A DNA stretch of 5,083 bases from an uncultured Acetatifactor sp. (GTDB taxonomy: Bacteria; Bacillota; Clostridia; Lachnospirales; Lachnospiraceae), in assembly GCA_910577235.1 (NCBI GenBank), contig CAJTMX010000077.1, positions 1 through 5,083 on the forward strand, in the 5' to 3' direction. Both the position numbers and the translations under genes were made by a program. Within the stretch, counting starts at the first letter, position 1, and each line of letters begins with the position of its first letter. The notes under the pieces were generated by a model. That model saw nothing but the letters and a program-made list of their open reading frames with translations, did not search any database and was not told the DNA's origin. Shown here one piece after another: positions 5,054-5,083 of the stretch.

Positions 5054-5083
5054 AAAAAGTACCTACAGGCCGCTTAGTGCCTG
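5054..5083 (-). terminator. Possible terminator hairpin cut by the right edge
   Basis: On the minus strand CAGGC (5083-5079) can pair with GCCTG (5070-5066) around an 8-base loop, followed by TAGGTAC and then T5 (5058-5054). The visible stem is only 5 bp and separated from the T run. It would be a normal terminator if bases beyond the edge continue the complement. It would end a minus-strand gene lying to the right. Confidence 0.3.

Overview
The window looks like chromosomal DNA from a low-to-mid GC Firmicute, most likely a gut clostridium of the Lachnospiraceae type. The basis is strong AGGAGG-like ribosome sites, one well-supported TTG start, sigma-A-type promoters with TATAAT boxes, AT-rich intergenic DNA around moderately GC-rich genes, and protein families common in that group. 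The assignment is an inference; no rRNA, tRNA or other marker gene is present. I see no CRISPR array, recognisable transposase, integrase or phage gene.

Layout. Positions 1-211 are intergenic. They hold a probable outward promoter on the minus strand, one copy of a 36-bp direct repeat, a plus-strand promoter whose -35 box lies inside that repeat, and a leader with overlapping inverted repeats. A membrane-anchored alpha/beta hydrolase gene follows on the plus strand (212-1180), closed by a hairpin at 1199-1229 that can serve both convergent transcription units. Positions 1230-1448 have no confident gene but contain nested inverted repeats and a dubious 35-codon frame.

Positions 1449-3749 carry a two-gene minus-strand operon. 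The upstream gene encodes a CpXC-type protein with two Cys-x-x-Cys pairs and starts at TTG. The downstream gene encodes a 516-residue protein with a TPR-like N-terminal half and starts on the base directly after the upstream stop. A 10-bp perfect inverted repeat brackets a TATAAT box just upstream and may be an operator.

Positions 3765-4497 are poor in convincing genes. They hold only short minus-strand open frames without good ribosome sites and may be decayed DNA. A small YciI-family gene follows (minus, 4498-4797) with a clear promoter and ribosome site. Beyond it are an 8-bp inverted repeat, the second copy of the 36-bp repeat (4963-4998), and what looks like half of a terminator cut by the window edge.

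How the parts relate. The hydrolase, the CpXC-TPR pair and the YciI gene appear to be three separate transcription units with no obvious shared pathway. The most distinctive points are the 36-bp direct repeats enclosing all the genes, and the tightly coupled CpXC-TPR operon with its possible operator. Nothing here proves a new system; the CpXC-TPR pair is the best candidate for an uncharacterised functional unit.
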